NCBI GenBank assembly: GCA_023014335.1
Contig: JAECYW010000009.1
Location: 186,001-250,000 of the forward strand
Length of the DNA: 64,000 nucleotides
Source: Galerina marginata
Lineage: Eukaryota > Basidiomycota > Agaricomycetes > Agaricales > Galerinaceae
Direction of reading: 5' to 3'
The notes below the pieces were generated by a model. It saw nothing but the letters and a program-made list of their open reading frames with translations. It made no database searches and was not told the origin of the DNA. Positions 9,871 through 20,449 of the stretch are shown in pieces. Every line of letters starts with the position of its first letter. Within the stretch, counting starts at the first letter, position 1. The position numbers and the translations under genes are program-made.

Positions 9871-10581
9871 CTAATCGATTTGGGGTCGCATATTCTTCTG
9901 GACGTGGTTTACTCTTTCGCCTGAACAGGGTCTCAATTTGAGCTGGTCGAGCATCAGTGTCACAAAAACGAGGTTCGAGTAAATTGGATTGGACGAACCA
10001 AACAGCTTCAGACCTTCGTCTTCGTGATATGCCTCCCTTCTCCTCTTCTTCAGCTTATTTCGCGGCTTCAATATAACATCTGGGGCATTGATTTCAATAG
10101 TTAATGATTGCGTCGACTCGTTGGATGGGGCGGACGGAGGCGGTAGTTCTGTTTTCGGAGGGTACGGAACTGGAACATGAGGGACGGGTTCTGGAGGTAA
10201 TGGCGGCGAAGTAAGGGGGGATGATTGCTGCGGATCATGACTACGCAGGCGAGAATGGAAAGACGGGTTCCGCTTGAAGGTGATATTCGGTGCAGAAGCA
10301 GAATGTCGGTGGCGATACCGGAACTTGTCCGGTGCAGCGTTTGTCCAAGGAAAGGCGTCGTCCACGTACGACTCGTTCTTATTGAGCGAGAGTGGCCGAG
10401 GCGAAAGGGAAGGAGGAAGTCGTGGGTCGAAAGCGATTGAAACCTTGCAAGGCGGCGCGGAGGAGGGGATGATGCTATCCGTTGATCTTCGTGGCAGGGT
10501 TATCGGCTCGGAAATACGCAGGGGAACGCGCGGTCTCCGTCGGAGCGGGTTATGAGGGCGACTGGGGTTGGAGGAAGACAT
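9871..10581 (-). CDS. Hypothetical disordered protein, 236 aa
   Basis: One open frame starts with ATG at 10581 and ends at 9871. The protein is rich in Ser, Pro and Arg (LRRRPRVPLRISEPITLP near residue 13; many PP and SP pairs). It contains a basic cluster KLKKRRREAYHEDEG at about residues 175-190, which could serve for nuclear targeting. No transmembrane helix or enzymatic motif is seen. The last 45 residues differ in composition, so a C-terminal intron is possible. The proline-rich linker and basic patch suggest a regulatory or scaffolding protein, but I do not recognise the family. The start looks good because the frame opens right at ATGTCTTCC. Confidence 0.6.
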   Translation of the reverse strand: MSSSNPSRPHNPLRRRPRVPLRISEPITLPRRSTDSIIPSSAPPCKVSIAFDPRLPPSLSPRPLSLNKNESYVDDAFPWTNAAPDKFRYRHRHSASAPNITFKRNPSFHSRLRSHDPQQSSPLTSPPLPPEPVPHVPVPYPPKTELPPPSAPSNESTQSLTIEINAPDVILKPRNKLKKRRREAYHEDEGLKLFGSSNPIYSNLVFVTLMLDQLKLRPCSGERVNHVQKNMRPQID

Positions 10582-10599
10582 TCTGATCTAGTGAAGTCG

Positions 10600-11870
10600 T
10601 AGTTCATGACTTTAGATACAAATCGCAGCCAGCAAGCCGTGTAAAACGGTGACTCGAGGAGAGGGTCAAGATCAAGTCGTGGACAAGGTCAGGTGCCAAG
10701 ATTTATATGACTATAGCCACGTTGGGTCGCTTCTCTTGCGATTCCGCAACGAGGTTCTTCGGCTGGCAAGTGTCGCGTGTTCAGGAAGGAGTGTAAAAGC
10801 CGAATTTCGGCACGAGATGATAAAAACGGTGATAAGAACTTTTTTGTGAGCCCAGTATACATTTCTACGGTCTTTAGGCGGTCTGCACCGAAATTTAGAT
10901 GAATTGGGCGAACTTGGGAAAACAAAGGAGGACTTACTACCATGAATTATAACGACATTCGCTCTAATTTTTTATAACCAAGTTATGAGATCGTTGACAG
11001 CTTGAATTTGGGTGGCGTCTTCTAATGCATGGGTTATCGATACAGATAGAAGCTCGAAGCAATCAATGTAACTTGGAGTTATTTGAAGTTGGAAACCAAT
11101 CCTAGTTTCCACTTGAATTCGGTCCGTGTTAACGGGATTTCTTAGGAGATGGTGGTATGTACATGTTCAGAACTTGAGCGTACTAGTGGTGGTCAATTGG
11201 AACCACAAATTTGATGTTGTTTATTTTCGGTTTCTCGGATAAACAAGCGGGTTTATAGTTGACACCGCGGTCCGGATGACCCTCTTCCTTCTTGAGGAGA
11301 TCTTAAACGATACCGATATATAACAGCCGGACGCTTACCCGTACTGTGATAAAAAATTAGCAGAACTTTAGGCTTTAAATTCGTATCCTTCGGCTGCTCT
11401 GTCTTGTCCTAGATGCCCTGGAAGACCAGCAGTACCTTCATCATTTTGAATTGTATGGGTCCAGCGACGGTATAGTGCGCAAAGTTAACACTCGAACCTG
11501 AAGATACAATAGTCCCTTGAGCTCGTATATAGACGAATACCACCGACGAATGTTACAGTACCTCCGTACGAATGGTAAAAACCTGTCTTGCCTACTAAAC
11601 TAGAAAATCAAATTCTCCCCAATTGTCCCCAAGGGTCCTTAGAGCTGGAGTTCACATCCATGATACGTCCGAGCGGATATCGATTACGATCCTCAGAAGG
11701 GTTCCTGCGATGCACGAGGCTAATACATGCACCGGCCTAGAGAGCGTCGTCTTTATCACCAGCCATAACCGAATATTCAAAACTTTTCAAAATGAAAGAA
11801 GAAAAAAATGAAAAAAGGGTAACACGTACAGACACAAGCCAGATGCGAGATTGCGACGAAAGTAAACCAA
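10600..11870. other. Intergenic, no gene seen
   Basis: AT-moderate sequence without a long frame or splice-supported exon chain. A run of short frames on both strands has no protein character. Nothing supportable was found. Confidence 0.5.
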
Positions 11871-11879
11871 AGACAAGCC

Positions 11880-12000
11880 GCGTCGACGGCGCTTTTTCCT
11901 GCGATCCGCATAGGCGGCCTCGAGCCTGGGAGAGAAAAAAGTCGGTCAGATTAAGGATGGAGTAAGGAGTACAATCATGAAGAGAGTAACCATCGGATTT
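11880..12000 (+). repeat. Dispersed repeat A, inverted copy at 16452-16546
   Basis: The reverse complement of this segment matches 16452-16546 over about 95 bp. Shared strings include TTCATGATTGTACTCC, ACTCCATCCTTAATCTG and GCTCGAGGCCG, followed by AAAAAGCGCCGTCG. The only large difference is a roughly 10-bp insertion here (CCTATGCGGA side). It is part of a mosaic of duplicated pieces between 11.9 and 13.4 kb. Confidence 0.85.
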
Positions 12001-12036
12001 CGCTCGACCCGAGTCGAGATACACGTCTATGGGCAT

Positions 12037-12150
12037 TTTCTAATATCCAGATTTTGGCTTTACCAGCGATCTCATGGCACGGCACAATTATTGATCTAAA
12101 AATAGATTTCGATCCCTTTGTTCGAGTCGATTGTATCCATCTCGTACTCA
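12037..12150 (+). repeat. Dispersed repeat B, inverted copy at 20317-20440
   Basis: The reverse complement matches 20317-20440. Shared strings include GGCACGGCACAATTATT, CTAAAAATAGATTTCGATCC and TTTGTTCGAGT, then GATTGTATCCATCTCG, with only scattered substitutions. The distant copy lies about 120 bp upstream of the F-box gene at 18804-20195, so this may be the remnant of a duplicated F-box promoter region. Confidence 0.85.
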
Positions 12151-12239
12151 CCTTCCACGCCCAGTCTTCACCTTCATCCCGGGCGGCACATACGAGTAAA
12201 CCCACGGCCAGCATTTCGCTGTTGAGGGGAAGTAGGTCC

Positions 12240-12580
12240 AATTGACGAGATGGCCAGTTCCACAATAGACTCTAGAGACCGAACCAGAAAAATTTCCGTA
12301 AGAAAAGAAAGATAACGACCTCCAGGTAAACTGACATTGAAGCGCTTTTGGTCCGTCGCTGCTGTGGATTAGAATCGTGGATGGCCAGCCAGAAGTACGA
12401 GGAGAGTTTGGATATGTAGAGAGCCTGAGGGCTAGCTCCATGCGTCGACATTCAGAACATCGAGGTGATTGAACTGTATCGCATCAGCTAGGCAAGGAAA
12501 ACAAGAACACACCGAAGTAGACCGCTGATATTATGAAAATGCATTCTCCTAGAACGCATTTTCGGACGTCTACATTCGCG
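12240..12580 (+). repeat. Dispersed repeats C and D
   Basis: Segment C (about 12240-12330, GACGAGATGGCCAGTTCCAC) recurs directly at about 13168-13240. Segment D (about 12450-12580, AGAACATCGAGG then TTGAACTGTATCGCATCAG) recurs directly at about 12735-12850 and, inverted, at about 16556-16635. The order of A-D here, against D next to A in the 16.5-kb inverted copy, suggests a formerly tandem array that has been broken up. Confidence 0.75.
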
Positions 12581-12729
12581 TTAGGAAACGATAGCGATGA
12601 CGGCTATATTCGCGCTGGGAAACGGGAGCGAAAATTGGTCGCGAGTGTTGTGTTCCTCTCGGATCGTCCCAAACTTTAGATAGCCTTCCAACGTTCTAGT
12701 GCCCTATACGAAGGGGGCCAGTTCACTGC

Positions 12730-13340
12730 ATCGGCATCCAGAACATCGAAGCGGTTGAACTGTATTGCATCAGGTCCTAGGAAAGAAGAACCAGAACACA
12801 TGCCAGTAGACCGCAGATCCCAAGATTTTCTGAAAACGAGCATTCCGGGTCATTACATATTTTAGATCATAGGGGAGGATGGAAAGTCAGTCAACGTTCG
12901 CATACTTTCAACCACCGAACGAAGCTGATCCATTAAATTTTGACCCAGGTCCTCGTCGTGTAGCTGAAAGGCACTCAGCCGAGAAGTAGGCCAACTTTCA
13001 AGAAGTTGCTTCAAAACACCCTTCATAACTATTCTCGACGCCACAGGCGGGTCAATAATTATGAGATGCACAGCGTCAATCACTGGCTCTGTGTTCCAGA
13101 AACTGTCTATCGAGTTATAAGACTGCACATTGTTAAACCCGCGGCTGTTGGGTGGAAGTGGATCCCATTGACGAGATGGCCAGTTCCACAATAGAGGCTA
13201 AGCCGGGAAATTTCGTAAAGCAGATAACCTCCAGGCTTCAGAACATACGAATGGCTGAATTATTTTCCTTCAGGTACTCGGGTAGGAGCATGAGAACGCA
13301 AACCAGCCATTCAGTCAGACCGCAGATAACGAAAGCCAGA
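12730..13340 (+). repeat. Second set of dispersed C/D repeat copies
   Basis: Contains a D-type copy (12735-12850: CCAGAACATCGAAGCGGTTG, then CCAGTAGACCGCAGATCC) and a C-type copy (13168-13240), with another D-like stretch after it. The minus-strand frame at 12862-13191 shares its opening residues (MWNWPSRQ) with a frame at 11975-12265, because both derive from repeat C. I do not regard either as a gene. Confidence 0.65.
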
Positions 13341-14605
13341 TGGAAAGGCAAATTCGGTCGCCTTCATGAGGCGTAGGAAACTCTGGGAAACAGTAAGCTA
13401 CAGCTGGTCAGAATAATCGGGCTCTCCACTCGCTATTGGTCACAGAGAAGTCGGTCCAAGTGAGCATATTTCGCGATATGCGAGCCGAGGTAGACATGTA
13501 CATCTGCCAAAGCGTGGCAGATATATGTTGGTGGGGCAGAAGATGAGTTTTGGTACGAGGTGCGCAGCAGGAAGAGGTGCAAATTTAGGCTGCGTAAGTC
13601 TAAATTAAAACAAGTTTATTTTGGCCGCCTTCGGCCAAGAGCTCGCCTCTAACTTGGCGGGATCGACGTCCATAGCGACGAGATGATGGGTGGAACGGAG
13701 GCAAAGTGTGCATTGTTGGCGAATTTGGTTAGGCGGAGCTTGGAATAATGGAGCACGTGCGTGCCGAACTCTGCAAAGATATCGATACGACGTCCACGAC
13801 GATTGAAAAATCTGCTCAAGCTTGTGAGTTTTACAACCCAACAGCAAACCAAGTTACGAGAGGTTTTGAAGTCGTTATCTTTCGACTGACATATCTGTTG
13901 ACCTCTATTCTTACGGTTGTCAGAATAGGGGGAGACACTGATGCCATTACAACTCCGATCCCGCCAACATGGGTTCTAAGTAGCATGTGAACATTCCACA
14001 GCGATAAGTGGGGAACCGGAGACGATTTGTTTTGTTGTTCACCGTGCTTGCCCTCGTTCTCTTCCGTGTTGTATTCTACTCTGTCATTATACCCCTCCTC
14101 CTCCTCCCCTCTTTCTTTTCGCGATGCAGCGGGTGTGGTCAACCTATCTCGACCAGAATGGGCACCAAATCGAACGCCAGGACAGCCCCCATTTGGTATG
14201 TGAGAATTTTTCTTTCAACGTTTGACGTCGTTTCTTACGCAACCGCCTCAACCTCTCTTTCTACTCCCTCCTCCCGTCCATTGACCACTGTTCATCTCAA
14301 TCTACGTTCCACCTCTACCCTACGCTCTTTCAACCCCATATCTCTCATCCCGGCGATAGATGGATCCCAACTCGCCGTAAGTACAGCCATGTCGCATTTG
14401 CTTGTCAGTACCCCGATCTGACAAGCCACGTCGCCGCTGCGGATCCCTTTCTTGGTCTTTTTACCTCTTTTCTTCGATCATCCATCCTTGAAAACCCACC
14501 AACGTCCTCAAAAATTCCTCATACAACGCCCACCGCACCTCTAGACGATCCTCAGTGATCTCGCATGCCAACTCTGCGTATTCCCAGGCAGGCTCCACAC
14601 GACAC

Positions 14606-15903
14606 ATGCTAGCAGACATGAACAACTCCTCCTCCAGCGACTACGGCGGCCTGCTCAACCCGCCCAGCGCACCCTTCGCCCGCGGGTCGAGAGACAACCT
14701 CTCCGTCGCCTCTGGGGCAGCGAGCAATCTCTCGCTGAGCGTGAACTACCTCCCGTCCAAGTTCTCGTCGTTCTCGCCTGTAGGTGCGAGAATGAGGAAG
14801 GGTAAAGGCACGGATGAGCCGAACCTCCCGAAGAGAGGTGGCGGACTGGAAGCGTTCAAGACTAACGAGGCGAGGATGCCGCAGGGGAAAGGGCGGTTAA
14901 GGTGGAACAAGTTCAAGTGGATCCTATTCTTCACCAACACCCTCGTACGTCCTTCCCTTATCCTTATGCCCCACCCAGCACCCTCACCTACCTGCTTCCC
15001 TCTAAATCTAGATGATGTTCTACTCCCTCGCCGCCCTCGTCGTCTGCCTCCTCACCTGGTTCGACGTCTGGACCCACGCAGACGTCATCAGAGTCGGCAA
15101 CCGCCCCGAGCTCATCCTATCCACCATCGCCGCCTGCGTCGGGATATTCACCTCCCTCATCGGGTACGCCGGGATCCTGCTCAACAACCGCGGCTTCCTC
15201 GCGTGGTACACCTTCCTCACCTGGGTCACCTTTGCGTTCCTCGTAACGCCGGGGTATGTTACTTATAGGCGGCGCACGTTTAACTTGGAGGGCAAGATTA
15301 ATGCGCAGTGGTCCCGTACTCTCGGATCAGAAGGCCGGCTGAGGATACAGAACCAGCTTCAATGCTGTGGGTACTTCTCCCCTTTTGTTGAGGCGACCAT
15401 CAGCCAGACGTGTTATGCGAGGACTATCTTGGACGGGTGCAAAGGCCCATACCTCAAATTTGAACGGTTCATATTGGAGAGATGGTACAGCGCCGCCTTT
15501 ATCCTGGTGCCCTTACAGATCGCAGCCATGCTAGCTGGCCTGCTCTGCTCGAACCACGTCACATACCGCTTCGGAAAAGGCATGATGCCCGAAGCGTACC
15601 GTCTAAATCTCACAACGATGGCTGTCATCATGGAGAATTACGCCAGGCACGTCTTTCACTTCTTTTCCTCCCAATTTCTTTTTTTCTAATCACCTCTACT
15701 TTTTTCCCAGCCAACTAGCAGAACAATACGGTGCAGACATCGCAGACGAGATCCTCAAACGCTCCGGGACTGGCCAGCCCGCGCCCAACGAGTCCGTCGG
15801 GTACGGTATCAACCAGACCAGCGGCGCCCACACCCACTCGCCGATGTCGCCGTTCCACGCTAAATATAGCTCGGTCGGTAATCGTGGGCCTGACATGATC
15901 TGA
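14606..15903 (+). CDS. Tetraspanin (Tsp2-type), 3 exons
   Basis: Exons 14606-14944, 15012-15646 and 15711-15903 keep one frame and end at TGA. The N-terminal 110 residues are Ser/Asn-rich and probably cytosolic. Transmembrane helices follow: WILFFTNTL with FYSLAALVVCLL, then ILSTIAACVGIFTSLIGYAG, then WYTFLTWVTFAFLVTPGYV. After them comes an extracellular loop with the diagnostic LQCCGYF and further cysteines (QTCYAR, DGCKGPY), and a last helix AAFILVPLQIAAMLAGLLC. This is the 4-TM tetraspanin plan, a plasma-membrane organiser implicated in fungal appressorium and cell-surface function. The second intron (15647-15710) starts with GC (GCACGT), the donor that keeps the frame into QLAEQYGAD. A small upstream ATG exon at 14360 does not join in frame. 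Confidence 0.88.
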
Positions 15904-17296
15904 GACATCGGCCGCTGCTGCTGCTCGCTGTCTTGTCTCTAACTATCCCTGCCGTCCAGCATTTTTATACGATATTATTCTTTCGTCGATCTCTTGTCTC
16001 TTCATCGCATTCTCATACCCAGCATTCTTCGCATTCGCATTTCGTACTGATACCTTCTGATTGCCCACACTCCTCCTCCTCTCCTCACCCGACCAACTCA
16101 GCCTGCGCATACATCCCGCTCTTTTCATCCGTATCCAGTATCCAGTAACCAGTAACCAGTAACTAGTTTACGTTTACGTTTACCCTCCCTTTCGCCGTCG
16201 CCCCCCGCCGGCGCCTTCACTTCTACATAGTATAGAAGGCATGCCCACCGCTGTAACCCGTACCACATCGCAGGATCTATCACTTATCTATATCCTCCAA
16301 GCCTCAAAGTAGCTTCTGGCTCTAGACTCTAGATCCTTGCCTTTCAAAAATAAATCGGATGACCTGCGATATGTACTCATCCCAGTTTCAGTTGGACGAT
16401 CTATACTGTATCAGCCTTCTTAAGTCTCGCAGGTTTCATCCAGCAAGCTGATTACTCTTTTCATGATTGTACTCCATACTCCATCCTTAATCTGGACCGA
16501 CTTTTTCTCCCCCGGGCTCGAGGCCGCAGGAAAAAAGCGCCGTCGTAACCGTCCGAAAATGCGTTGTAGTCGAATGTATTTTCAGAATATCTGTGGTCTA
16601 CTTCGAGGTGTTCTTGTTTTGTCTGCCTGACATCTTACGCCATACAGTGTTTATATCTATCCACGACAGCGACGCCCCAGAGAAGCTGCCAGTTACTGTA
16701 TTTGGGCTGCCTGCTCATAATATCAAGGCGTCGACGGAACATTTCTGGTCCCTGGAACGTTTTCTCTCTGATATATGATGATTTACGAATGAACATCTGC
16801 CCACAGGAAGGTGCCTTGTTGCACCCCCAGCCTGAAGGCAGCTCACGAGTCCGAGAAGTTGGCTGCATCGCTGTTTTTCTTGTAATTACCGTCATGGGGC
16901 AGAATATCAGGCCGGTCCCTGTCAGTTTAAGGTCAGTTTTGCTGTACTCTATTTCTCCGACCTAATTTATACCACCGGAAAATAGAAGAAAGCTTTGATG
17001 GTCTCTGCACTCTCTTTTTCAGGTGCGTCCAAGTTTTCCTCAAAAAACCATCGAGGTAGCTCAAGATTTTGCCATTGATTTTTTATGATGCAACGGCGAC
17101 TAGGCTACAAAGAACAGTCCTAGTTTAATATACCCTATGAACTACAAATTTTGGATTCTGGGAATCGACACAGTCCGTTCATGAGTCGCAGATTCCCTGA
17201 CCAGGAGAAAATCAGACGCGATCTTGTCAAACTTACAAGATAGTGCAGGACCGGGTATGCCAAGTCAATGTTTATCCATTTTTGTCCAGTACAGCC
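15904..17296. other. 3' flank and repeat-derived spacer
   Basis: 15.9-16.2 kb is pyrimidine-rich, likely the tetraspanin 3' UTR. It includes a short heptamer run (CCAGTAA, about 16137-16165). 16452-16635 is the inverted copy of dispersed repeats A and D from 12 kb. No gene was found between 16.6 and 17.3 kb. Confidence 0.5.
16452..16635 (-). repeat. Inverted copy of dispersed repeats A and D
   Basis: 16452-16546 is the reverse complement of 11880-11995, and 16556-16635 that of about 12496-12580. The adjacent placement of A and D here, against their separation at 12 kb, shows that these are pieces of a longer repeating unit. Confidence 0.8.
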
Positions 17297-17303
17297 CGTC
17301 ATA

Positions 17304-18518
17304 CCCAGTGGAAGTCGGTCATGCGCTGGTCTGAGCAAGTCTGCACGACGGGACAATCTCTGCGTTGATCTGTGCGTGCCTGCAACTCTGTGCGATTCTG
17401 TGCTTTTGCAGTCCGACCCATAGCTGGACAACCATCTGAGTTTGAAATTTGCTTCAAAGATGTCATCAAAACCATTTCTGGCTTCCCGTTTTCTATGTGC
17501 AGCTTCAATTCGCTGATCTTAGCGTCGGGTCGACTCCAGCCTGTCATCTTATATAAAGCGACGAATTCTAGATTCCTCATCCCATCCTTTCTTTCTTCCC
17601 CCACCACTTCCCCTGACCACCCCTCTTTTCCGAATCACCGCTCGCCACCGCCGCCGCCGGCATCCAGCTTGCGTCTACCCGTTTGCTGGAGACGATGTAT
17701 GCAGTCGAGTCTCCAAACACTCCGTCGAATGGTCATTCTTCCCCTTCCCTTCACCCAATCGCCAGATTAACCATTATCTGGATGTCTTGGATCGAAGGAT
17801 TAGATTGAGAAACGGTGTTTTGTGGGAAACAGGTCTGTACTTATAAACCTGTCATCTTCATTCAATGCTAACTCATTTCTAATTGGCTCTCGTACCGCTA
17901 GTTGCAAGCTAGTTGTTGGAAATCCGTATAAACGTAAGAGGCATCCGGCGTCCTTTCCACGTGTGCTAATCATATTTACAGAGGATTTCAACGTCAAAAT
18001 GTCGACTATATGCGCTTCGTTTGCCGTCGTCGGGTGTCCAATGCCTCGTAAGTCCAAGAATCCCTCTCTGTATGTTTTCAACTCTAATTCTAAAACTGTA
18101 GAGTCTCGCGTCATGTGGGTTCAGAGCTACGTTTGCGTCCCTTTACATCCATTATTGCCGATTGCAAGAATCTGCGTTGCCCCGTAGCGTTTTTATTTGA
18201 TTTGCTGAGCTGAGTACGTATACGGAGAATCGGGTTCGAAAACGGGATTATTTACGGGATCCATGTAGTAGTAAACCGTGCAACACACCCGTCTTACCTC
18301 GTTTATTCACGGATATTCACGGATACGAGCAGATGAGCTCAAGATATTCTGTGAGCAAGAATTCATACCAATTTATTAATAGAACGACGCAGATCTTCTG
18401 CTCAGATCACGCAGATATGCTCCGAAAAAAATCTGCACAGGGAAATTTTCGGAGGTTATCTGCACGCTCGGCTGAGCTCAGATAGTCCCAGACCAGCGCA
18501 TGACCGACTTCCACTGGG
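17304..18518. mobile_element. 1215-bp non-autonomous DNA transposon with 30-bp perfect TIRs
   Basis: Perfect 30-bp terminal inverted repeats lie at 17304-17333 and 18489-18518, starting CCCAGTGGAAGTCGGTCATG. They are flanked by a direct repeat CGTCATA (17297-17303 and 18519-18525), taken as a 7-bp target-site duplication. Subterminal regions carry repeated ATCTG, CTGTGCG and CTGCG motifs. No transposase is encoded. The interior has a TATATAAA box (about 17551), an ATG (17695) and two canonical introns (donors GTAAGAGG at 17934 and GTAAGTCC at 18049, acceptors TTACAG and CTGTAG), so it may carry a captured gene fragment. The superfamily is uncertain: hAT elements normally give 8 bp. Confidence 0.85.
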
Positions 18519-18803
18519 CGTCATAGCTAGAGGCGATGGCGTCAGTGCAATGTCGCTCACGAAATACCTCGACTGACAACGTCCAGGTGGAGATTTATTT
18601 GGGCTGGCACGACACAGACCTCACGGTCCTACTGATATTGCCAGACTTGCCCCGTACATTGGCTGACACTTCGAAGAATAATAATATCAAAAGAGCATAT
18701 GGTTCAGGGTAATTTCTCGTAAGCCTCTACTCTTTATGGAGTCGCAACAATTTCATATCCAGTCTTCGAACGCTATCGGCAGTACGCTGCAATCTATCTT
18801 ACA

Positions 18804-20195
18804 TCACCAGCCAGTAAAAGAAATCGTACCAATCACCCCGGCCGCTGCTCTTGAAACCAAAAAGTCTTGAATTATTTCGTCGTCGTCCCTGAGTGGTGAT
18901 TTAACAATCTTCAAGGAAGGGAACGGGGCTATCCGGGTTTTTATCTGGAACCTATTGAGATAGACGAGGGTTTCGGAGTCGGTCTCAAGTGACTTGACAG
19001 AGAGGAGGCGGAGAACCAGTTTCTCCATTGATTCATTGGCTAATAGAAGGTCCACGTCTTCGTCTTCGACGACCCTGAATACCAGCTTTTCAATGCTGTC
19101 GAGCCGAAATGTGGTGTGTGCGAAACAGAACGGGAATACGGATATGGCCCGTTCATGTAAGCCGACTGGCAGCTGTACATGGAACGAGAAGGACCTTTCG
19201 GAAGATTGGAGGAATATAAACCAATCTCGTTTCAATACTAGACGCAGATCCGTTGCTGGCGACATTCGTGCTGCATACCGCAGATATCTCGGGAGCACCT
19301 CGCGAAGAAGATCGAGAGTATAGTTGTTCACGAAATACTTGTCGACTGCCACATCCAAGGCGCATTGTTCGTTTGGGGTAATATGCATTAGCATGGTCAA
19401 AATGGTGTTGATTTCGTTCCCAACACTAAGTTCGATTCTTCGTAGGCAAGGCAAGGTGATTGGACGGAGTACTGGTAGGGCATCCTTGTCCACGTCCTTG
19501 AGGCCTGCTCCGTAGTCGATACACACAATGCATTCGAGGAATGGGAATTGGACGACGAAGAGTGTACTAAGCAGCTCGAAAGCGAAGATAGATGAGCACA
19601 TTTCGATGTAACGAAGATTGGACGCCCATGAAACCTGTTTCAAGTCCACAACGAAGTTGGTTATCGAAATTCGGCGCAAGGATGGTGCGTTGTTCTGGAA
19701 AAGGACAAATTTCGACTCTTCTTGATACCCATTGCAACGAATTTGAAATCTTTCCAGCGCTCCCGCTGGGACTCGAAATATCCTTTGCCATTTTCCGCCA
19801 CTGATCGGTGCCCCGTGAAACTCCAGGTCAAGACTTTGTATCCTGTGCCAGTTTTGGCGTAACAGCGACTCCATGACATCTTCTTTAACCCCCACGTCGA
19901 GTCTGGCTTTTATATGGAGGTTTGAGTCTCCGGACCTTCTCAAGACCTCATTTCCCCACTTCGTTATGGACCCGGCCCTCCGTTTGAATACGACGTCGAT
20001 GTTGACCACTCTGCCCCAGAGCGAGGGCGAATTCATCGCGATGCCCCTCCAAAGAGGACAAACCTGAGAAATTGTGCGGAGGGTATACATTGCGGGTTCA
20101 AAATTCTCAAATTCAAGCTCCATGTCGGCGTTGAGGGAGAAAAAACGCCAAAGGATGTCGGAATGCAGCCTGTGGATCGGTGGGGAGTTGGCCAT
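18804..20195 (-). CDS. F-box protein, 463 aa
   Basis: Single-exon frame with ATG at 20195. An F-box-like motif opens the protein: IHRLHSDILWRFF, a short spacer, then ISQVCPLWRGIAMNSPSLWG at about residues 42-61. This is the arrangement of the large Agaricomycete F-box family. Then come irregular leucine-rich stretches (RIQSLDLEFHG, LRRISITNFVVDL, LRRIELSVGNE, IEKLVFRVVEDEDVDLL, MEKLVLRLLSVKSLETD), expected of an LRR-like substrate-binding region. F-box proteins recruit substrates to SCF ubiquitin ligases; the substrate is unknown. About 120 bp upstream lies a copy of dispersed repeat B, shared with 12.04 kb. Confidence 0.82.
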   Translation of the reverse strand: MANSPPIHRLHSDILWRFFSLNADMELEFENFEPAMYTLRTISQVCPLWRGIAMNSPSLWGRVVNIDVVFKRRAGSITKWGNEVLRRSGDSNLHIKARLDVGVKEDVMESLLRQNWHRIQSLDLEFHGAPISGGKWQRIFRVPAGALERFQIRCNGYQEESKFVLFQNNAPSLRRISITNFVVDLKQVSWASNLRYIEMCSSIFAFELLSTLFVVQFPFLECIVCIDYGAGLKDVDKDALPVLRPITLPCLRRIELSVGNEINTILTMLMHITPNEQCALDVAVDKYFVNNYTLDLLREVLPRYLRYAARMSPATDLRLVLKRDWFIFLQSSERSFSFHVQLPVGLHERAISVFPFCFAHTTFRLDSIEKLVFRVVEDEDVDLLLANESMEKLVLRLLSVKSLETDSETLVYLNRFQIKTRIAPFPSLKIVKSPLRDDDEIIQDFLVSRAAAGVIGTISFTGW

Positions 20196-20316
20196 CAGAA
20201 TGAGAAGTGGATTTGACCGATGAGCGCAATTTGTTCCAGATTGAAAAGTCTAAATAGGTAGGCGAAGACAAAGAGCAGAATATTTAGATCGGGATGAAGG
20301 TGAATACTAGGCGTGG

Positions 20317-20440
20317 AGGTTAAGTTCGAGATGGATACAATCAACTCGAACAAAGGGATCGAAATCTATTTTTAGATTAATAATTGTGCCGTGCCAGTGA
20401 TAGGAGGTCGCTGGTAATGACAAAATCTGGAGATTAAAAC
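20317..20440 (-). repeat. Inverted copy of dispersed repeat B
   Basis: Reverse complement of 12037-12150, with about 100 aligned bases and few differences. It lies upstream of the F-box gene. It may be part of that gene's 5' region, duplicated to 12 kb. Confidence 0.85.
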
Positions 20441-20449
20441 ACGCCCAGA

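Noticed and set aside
11975..12265. Gene on minus sharing MWNWPSRQ with 12862-13191
   Set aside because: The similarity comes from repeat C; the rest of the frames differ and contain the dispersed repeats.
14360..14376. Short first exon of the tetraspanin (MDPNSP)
   Set aside because: Its GTAAGT donor gives the wrong phase for the next exon, so the in-frame ATG at 14606 was preferred.
14008..14421. Plus-strand 137-codon ORF upstream of the tetraspanin
   Set aside because: Pyrimidine-rich promoter-like sequence; hydrophobicity reflects T-rich codons.
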